Origin: Triticum aestivum
Lineage: Eukaryota; Streptophyta; Magnoliopsida; Poales; Poaceae
Direction: 5' to 3'
DNA: 64,000 nt
Assembly (NCBI RefSeq): GCF_018294505.1
Contig: NC_057801.1
Location: 197,174,716 to 197,238,715 of the forward strand
Shown piece after piece: positions 58,935-64,000 of the stretch (position 1 is the stretch's first letter; every line of letters begins with the position of its first letter). The notes beneath the pieces were generated by a model. That model was not told where the DNA came from and searched no databases. It saw only the letters and a list, made by a program, of their open reading frames with translations. Made by a program: the position numbers and the translations under genes.

Positions 58935-60250
58935 AGAGATATAGTGTGTGGGTTCCTTGAGAGTTTTTTTGGGGGGGGGGTTAATCAAAAAATGTAACAT
59001 ATGCAATGTGTGTGAAATAGAGTCTTGGATATAACATGTATATAGAGGGGGCGATCCACGAGAAGAGAGTGGAGGTATCATCGGCTTGAGGTGTCCATAG
59101 AATCGAAAAGAGGGATGATGTGTGTGTGTGCGCGCGCGATTGATAAAGAGTGCCATCGAATTTGTGTGTGCCCACATCAAAGATATAGAGTGGTTGGCCT
59201 ACTGGAATGTGAGAGGGGACATGTGATGTTTGTCTTTGTGGCATTGATACCTACCTGCAGCGCTCGACTATCGGTGTGTGGTGGGGAAAGAGGGAGGCCC
59301 AATTCACTATAGAGGTACAATGGCTGGTATATGTGTGGAGGAGGAGAGCGGCCTACCTCATGTATTAAGGAAATCGATCTGACTCATGTATTAAGGGAGA
59401 TCGATCGACATCCATGCATATGTGCAGGAGAGGAATAAGGTTGGGAGAGAGACAGAGCTAGAGTGTTGGAGGGGGTGATAGTGGAGTTGCTTCTAACAAA
59501 TGGTGGGATAGGCTTGCTAGACAAACGGAGGGCACGCCCACAATATCAATAAGAGAGGAGATGGCTGCTTGTTCTCTGTGCACGTGCGTGTGAGAGACGG
59601 GTCAGGAGGCATGCACGAATGATGAGAGGGGACAATGTGGCTGTGGTAAGCAGACATAACTACATAGGAAGATCAATCACCATTTGTTAGAGAAAGGAGA
59701 GACATAACTTGTGAGGTACGTCGATCGATGGGGGGTAGTTAAAGTCGATCTAGGTATATGTTGGGAGATCGATCGGTATACATGCATGTGTGTGTTAGAA
59801 GCAAATGAGGCACGAGGAGAAGGATAGAGAGAGAGGGATGCATGTAGGAGGTGGTACGAGAGGCATACTATATCGAGCGGGGAGGAGTGTGTGAGTACGA
59901 GAACGATGAAAAGAGTGGTGGGAGTGAGGCATGGACGGTGACAAGCGAAGAGGTGAAGCTTGTGTTTGTGCTAGGCACACCTGGCTAGAGAGGCATATCG
60001 ATCGATGTGTGCCGTAAAGAAGGAGCTGGGGGGCCTACACACACCGTGGGTGAACGACCTAAAGTGAAAAGATGAATTTGCGCGATGGAGCTAGAGAATG
60101 CTGAGGGAGGGTGAGAGGGATGCGGGCGTGTGCATGCACAAGAGAAAGTTAGCGCTAGCTACAAAGATAAGAGGGTTGTGCGGGTGTAAAAGACGAACAG
60201 AGATCATATATACTTCATTATAAAAAGCGAATTCGGATATTTGAAGAATT
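58935..60250. other. Purine-rich, simple-sequence-rich anonymous DNA
   Basis: GAGAG, GTGTG and ATCGATCG words are frequent (TGTGTGTGTGCGCGCGCG near 59117; GGAGATCGATCG repeated between 59390 and 60005). Only short frames occur and no recognised element. Confidence 0.5.
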
Positions 60251-60769
60251 TATCATAGTGTTCTAAACCGACGCATGTGTGAATATATATAATGGTGATA
60301 CACATGGTGTGTTTATGAACATGTTATAATACATTTAATATATTTTATCTCTACTCTTATGAAAAAACGGAGTTGTTGATGTTGGTGTGCCTACCATCCT
60401 GCATTACAGGTCGTCCGATTTATATCTGGCGGATAGCAAGGAAACTATGATGGTTGAAGTTGGCAACAATCATGATTGTAGATTCTTATTGAATAGAGAA
60501 ACGAATTCAAATTTTGTTCGAATTGCAGCGGTAGTATAGACATTTGGAATGCACTAAAATGGTATGAGTAGGTTACATGCATTATACAGCAAGAGAAAAA
60601 ATTTAATTGGACATAACATGGATTCATACAAGCTTTGAATAGCATTTGTATAGTAAAACGGGGCAAGACTCTCTCTTTGTGTTGTGTGAATAGTTGTATT
60701 TTTTTCGTTTTCTTTTTGGTTGAGGGAAGTGCGAATTGATTTGGTACGCACAAGTACAATATTACTACA

Positions 60770-62325
60770 CGTTAGGCTTGTCCCAAAAATTCAATCCGCG
60801 TCTTGTTATATCCCGAAAATTCAGATATCGTGCTCCCAAAACTGGCGCCTTCACAACCCGCGCCTTGCTATCCCGAAATTACAACGCGCGCGAAAACTCC
60901 CTCCAGCTGCCAAATCCCGACACGCGAAATCCCCCTTCTAACCCTGAGCCGAAAGGGCCGCTAGTTCAAATCGGTGGGGGGTACTTTTGTAACACACCCT
61001 ACATTTTGGACAAGCGCGTCCCTAAGTCATGCTTCACCCCCTCCCATCGCCACCTTTTCACCATTCGAAATCCCAGGCCGCCATAACCTCTCCGCTCCAG
61101 CCGCGAAACCCCACCCTCCTCTGTCCACCATGTCACCTCTGCCGAGCCGGAGCCTCTTCCCCGATGACGTCGTCCACAGCAACAGCTCGACGTCCCTCGT
61201 CCACCTCCCCGGATGAGGATCCGTCGTCCATCTCGCCGTCCCGCCGGTTCAGCCGCCTCGTCCTCCACCTCCAAGGAGTTGCTCTGACGATCGCCTCATC
61301 TATCGTGGCTGCTCCATCCCCACAACAACGCCTTAACCTGCTCCACCGGAACCGCAGTATCCTCACCGACTCCTCGGACGAAGCCGATGCCTACTCGGCG
61401 CCACCAAAGAGGTTGTACAGTCATCGCATCGCACCTTCTCCTTAACTCGACCTCCCGGCGCCGATGGTGCTCCATCCCGCACCCCCATGGAGCGGCTACC
61501 TTGAAGCTAGCTCCGCGGGCAACATCTCCACGGCAGCTCTCCCCTAGTGCGAGGCCCCTTCGGCGGCGGCGTCCATACCAGCCGGATCTGCTGCTGCTGC
61601 TCTGGCTCTCGCTCGCTCGCTCGCCCAGCTGCTGCTGCTGCTCTCCCCCTCGCTCTTGCTGCTGCTCTGCTCCGATTAAGCCACCCTTCAGTCGACTAAA
61701 TCGACTTTTGGGTCAGTCGATTTTCAGGGGTTGGGGTAGCTTGCCGGAGTTAAGGAAGAACCACCCGCAGCGGGGACGGGGGCTCGCCAGAGAGGTACCC
61801 CACTATCTCTCTTAGGGTTCAGGGTGGGGGCGGGTGGCCTAGAGGGCTGGCCAGGGTGGTGGTGGCGAGTTGTTTCAGGGCGGCGAGGCGGCGCTGGGGC
61901 CGGCGGTTCGGCCGGTGGTGGCTGGTGGCTCAGGGGGGTGCAGGTTGAAGATGAACTGCAGGCCCTCCCTAAACTCCATGTCAAGTGCCTCTCTGCTACC
62001 ATTGCGTTCAATTTCGACAGTAGCATTCAGATTCCACAGTAAATTTCAGTTTCGACAGTTAAGTTCAGAATCAACAGTTTTTACCTCATCTATTGTAGTC
62101 AGGTGTTTTTGGTGATGTTAATTTTACATCCATTTTACATCATCTATTGGAGATGCTATTAGAATCCCACTTGAGATTGACGATGTCTGTCTTGTGCTGC
62201 TTCAGCCTTGACGTCTTACGACTCACCGGAGCTGCTCCAACGACAGAATGGTCAATCACAACAGAGCAGTGCCCTGGACGCCGTCTACAGATTCCTCAGG
62301 TCTTCCTCCACACCTCCGACAGCCA
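60770..62325 (+). other. GC-rich gene-like repeat, unclassified
   Basis: A CpG-rich leader (60840-61130) is followed by overlapping short frames such as MTSSTATARRPSSTSPDEDP, without one long ORF. CTG/GCT triplet runs lie at 61590-61680. It looks like the 5' part of a captured or decayed gene carried by a repeat. The family is not recognised and the borders are not defined. Confidence 0.35.
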
Positions 62326-62635
62326 TGTGACGCCCGGATAATCAAGCTACAGTAACCTCTGCTAATGATGCCACGTCACTTCGATTACGGTCTCTAATCC
62401 CGCGTTAGTTCGAAACCGATTAAAATTAAAATTCAAAATTTGGCAAACAACAAAAGTTTTCAAAAATTAAAACAAAAATGTTCGAGGTGTGCAAATAAAT
62501 ACTTAGGAGTTATGGTGTGGGACCCATGCTTTTATAAATGACCCAAATACTTAAAACGAATTGAAACAGAAAAGAAAATAAATAAAGAAAGGAAAATACA
62601 AAAACAGGAAACACAAAAAAAAACACAAGGACCCC

Positions 62636-62965
62636 NNNNNNNNNNNNNNNNNNNNNNNNNNNNNNNNNNNNNNNNNNNNNNNNNNNNNNNNNNNNNNNNN
62701 NNNNNNNNNNNNNNNNNNNNNNNNNNNNNNNNNNNNNNNNNNNNNNNNNNNNNNNNNNNNNNNNNNNNNNNNNNNNNNNNNNNNNNNNNNNNNNNNNNNN
62801 NNNNNNNNNNNNNNNNNNNNNNNNNNNNNNNNNNNNNNNNNNNNNNNNNNNNNNNNNNNNNNNNNNNNNNNNNNNNNNNNNNNNNNNNNNNNNNNNNNNN
62901 NNNNNNNNNNNNNNNNNNNNNNNNNNNNNNNNNNNNNNNNNNNNNNNNNNNNNNNNNNNNNNNNN
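62636..62965. other. Assembly gap (330 N)
   Basis: Run of N inside the last LTR retrotransposon. Open frames across it are artefacts. Confidence 0.99.
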
Positions 62966-63924
62966 CCGCGTCGAACCCCCGGGCTACTAACCGCCCCACC
63001 ACCAAACCCTAGCGCCGCAACCTCCCACTCGTGCCCCCGCAACCCCTCTCGCTCATCGCTCCTCCCTCCCCCACAAACATATCTGGATCGGGGGGCAACA
63101 GCCGCTCCCGACCCAATCGCCACGACGCCGCATCGCCTCGCCCTCGTCCATCGCCGCCCGGACTCCCTCGCTGGCCTGCCTCCCCGTTGAATCGTCGTCC
63201 TCGTCCTCCTCCCCGAGCCCACGTACGCACATCTGCAGGGCCCGGTGAGCCGCCGTCCCTCCTTTTCCTCCTTGCCTGACGACGTTTGCTGCGCGCGTGA
63301 CATGCCCGCCTGCTCGACGCAGTGCCCGCCCGATCTTGCTCGCCGTGCCACGCCCGCTAGCCCCGCCGCGAGCATGCCCCACTCCTCGCGACCATCACCG
63401 CGCCATCGTCACCCGCACCTCGCGTCCACGGCCACATGCACGCGCTCGTTCATGCGCCGCCCCGCGCCACTCCTACTCCGTGGCGGCCACCCTCCGCCGT
63501 GCGCTGCCCGGCTCCCTCTGTTGCGCCCGCGACCCTCCTCCTTGCCGCGCTCCCGCGCCCGCCGGCGCGCACCACAGCCTGCTACTGTAGCTGTTGCTCG
63601 CGTGTTGCTGCTCCGCGGCGCACGCTCGCTTGCTCCCTTGCCTGCTGATTGCTGTGGCGCCGCCGCTGCCTTTCCCCACTGCCGCTGCTGGCCTCGTCAC
63701 CGGCCACCGCGAGTCCCCTGCCCCTCGCCGTGTGCTGCTCCCCGCGGCACCCGCATGCCCGAAGCGCCTGCAACGTCCAAACGGACCGGGCACTTGCGCT
63801 CTACACCCGCACCCGTTCGCCCGATCCGTTAGGCCCATATGGGCCTATGACAAAGGGGTCCCACCCCGCAGAACGTTTCCAAAAAAAAGGGATTTTTAAA
63901 AAGTAATAATAATAAAAATAGATA

Positions 63925-64000
63925 AGTAATAAATAAAAATAAATTTAATTAATTAATTAATTAACTAAATTAATTAAGTTAATTAATCCTAGTTAATTAA
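63925..64000. repeat. AATTA low-complexity tract
   Basis: Runs of TTAATTAA and AATTAATT dominate to the window edge. Confidence 0.85.

Larger units (their letters stand above)
62326..64000 (+). mobile_element. 5' end of another LTR retrotransposon (long LTR), incomplete
   Basis: It begins TGTGACGCCCGGATAATCAA, a start typical of long-LTR Triticeae retrotransposons, preceded by AGCCA as possible target duplication. An AAACAAAA-rich zone, an N gap, a C-rich stretch (62966-63830) and an AATTAATT low-complexity tail follow. Neither the LTR end nor any coding region is reached, so the superfamily is not certain. Confidence 0.6.

Noticed and set aside
62532..63375. Long minus-strand frames through 62636-62965
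   Set aside because: Artefact of the N gap.

Overview
The window is repeat-dense intergenic DNA from a grass genome, most likely wheat, Aegilops or another Triticeae. Evidence: Ty3/gypsy elements with intron-containing antisense ORFs, CACTA transposons with CACTAC ends and 3-bp target duplications, a Stowaway MITE pair of the common Triticeae type, and many nested insertions. No intact host gene is recognised. Two N gaps (15089-15539 and 62636-62965) interrupt the sequence.

Layout. (1) 1-19791: a degraded gypsy element ('gypsy-1'), running off the left edge. Its pol is on + (1-999 and 4605-6743), followed by a 13-unit hairpin array (6831-7845) and an intron-containing antisense ORF on - (8390-19772). 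Two CACTA elements sit in it with exact boundaries: CACTA-1 (1000-4601, TSD CAA), carrying an FKBP gene fragment, and CACTA-2 (11377-19589, TSD TTT), carrying a class II KNOX exon and a large tandem repeat. (2) From 19792: the left end of a third CACTA, whose right end is not seen. Its subterminal tandem arrays run to about 23 kb. (3) About 24.9-28.1, 38.6-40.0, 41.0-41.7 and 57.5-58.7 kb: four diverged, same-orientation copies of an unrecognised unit with conserved promoter-like and splice-donor-like parts. (4) 28086-38346: gypsy element A (+ strand, TSD TTAAT). It has both LTRs, a broken gag-pol and an antisense ORF encoding a B3-like DNA-binding domain. (5) 43202-56176: gypsy element B (- strand, TSD GGCGG), a sister of A in gag-pol whose antisense ORF is of the 'putative gypsy type transposon' (PF04195-like) plus coiled-coil kind. 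(6) 56177-64000: two nested Stowaway MITEs, anonymous sequence, a GC-rich gene-like repeat (60770-62325) and the 5' end of a further LTR retrotransposon from 62326.

The most notable biology is in the gypsy elements. A and B are about 90% alike in RT by eye, but carry unrelated antisense genes, each with its own TATA box. A's is a REM-type B3 domain with an RG-rich N-terminus and an acidic serine tail. A and B also share an in-frame amber codon before RT, and a dispersed CGGCAAG/CTTGCCG word that builds hairpins in the LTRs and low-complexity insertions in pol. All retroelement genes are broken by stops or frameshifts. About 3-4% LTR divergence counted by eye suggests insertions on the order of 1-1.5 million years ago.
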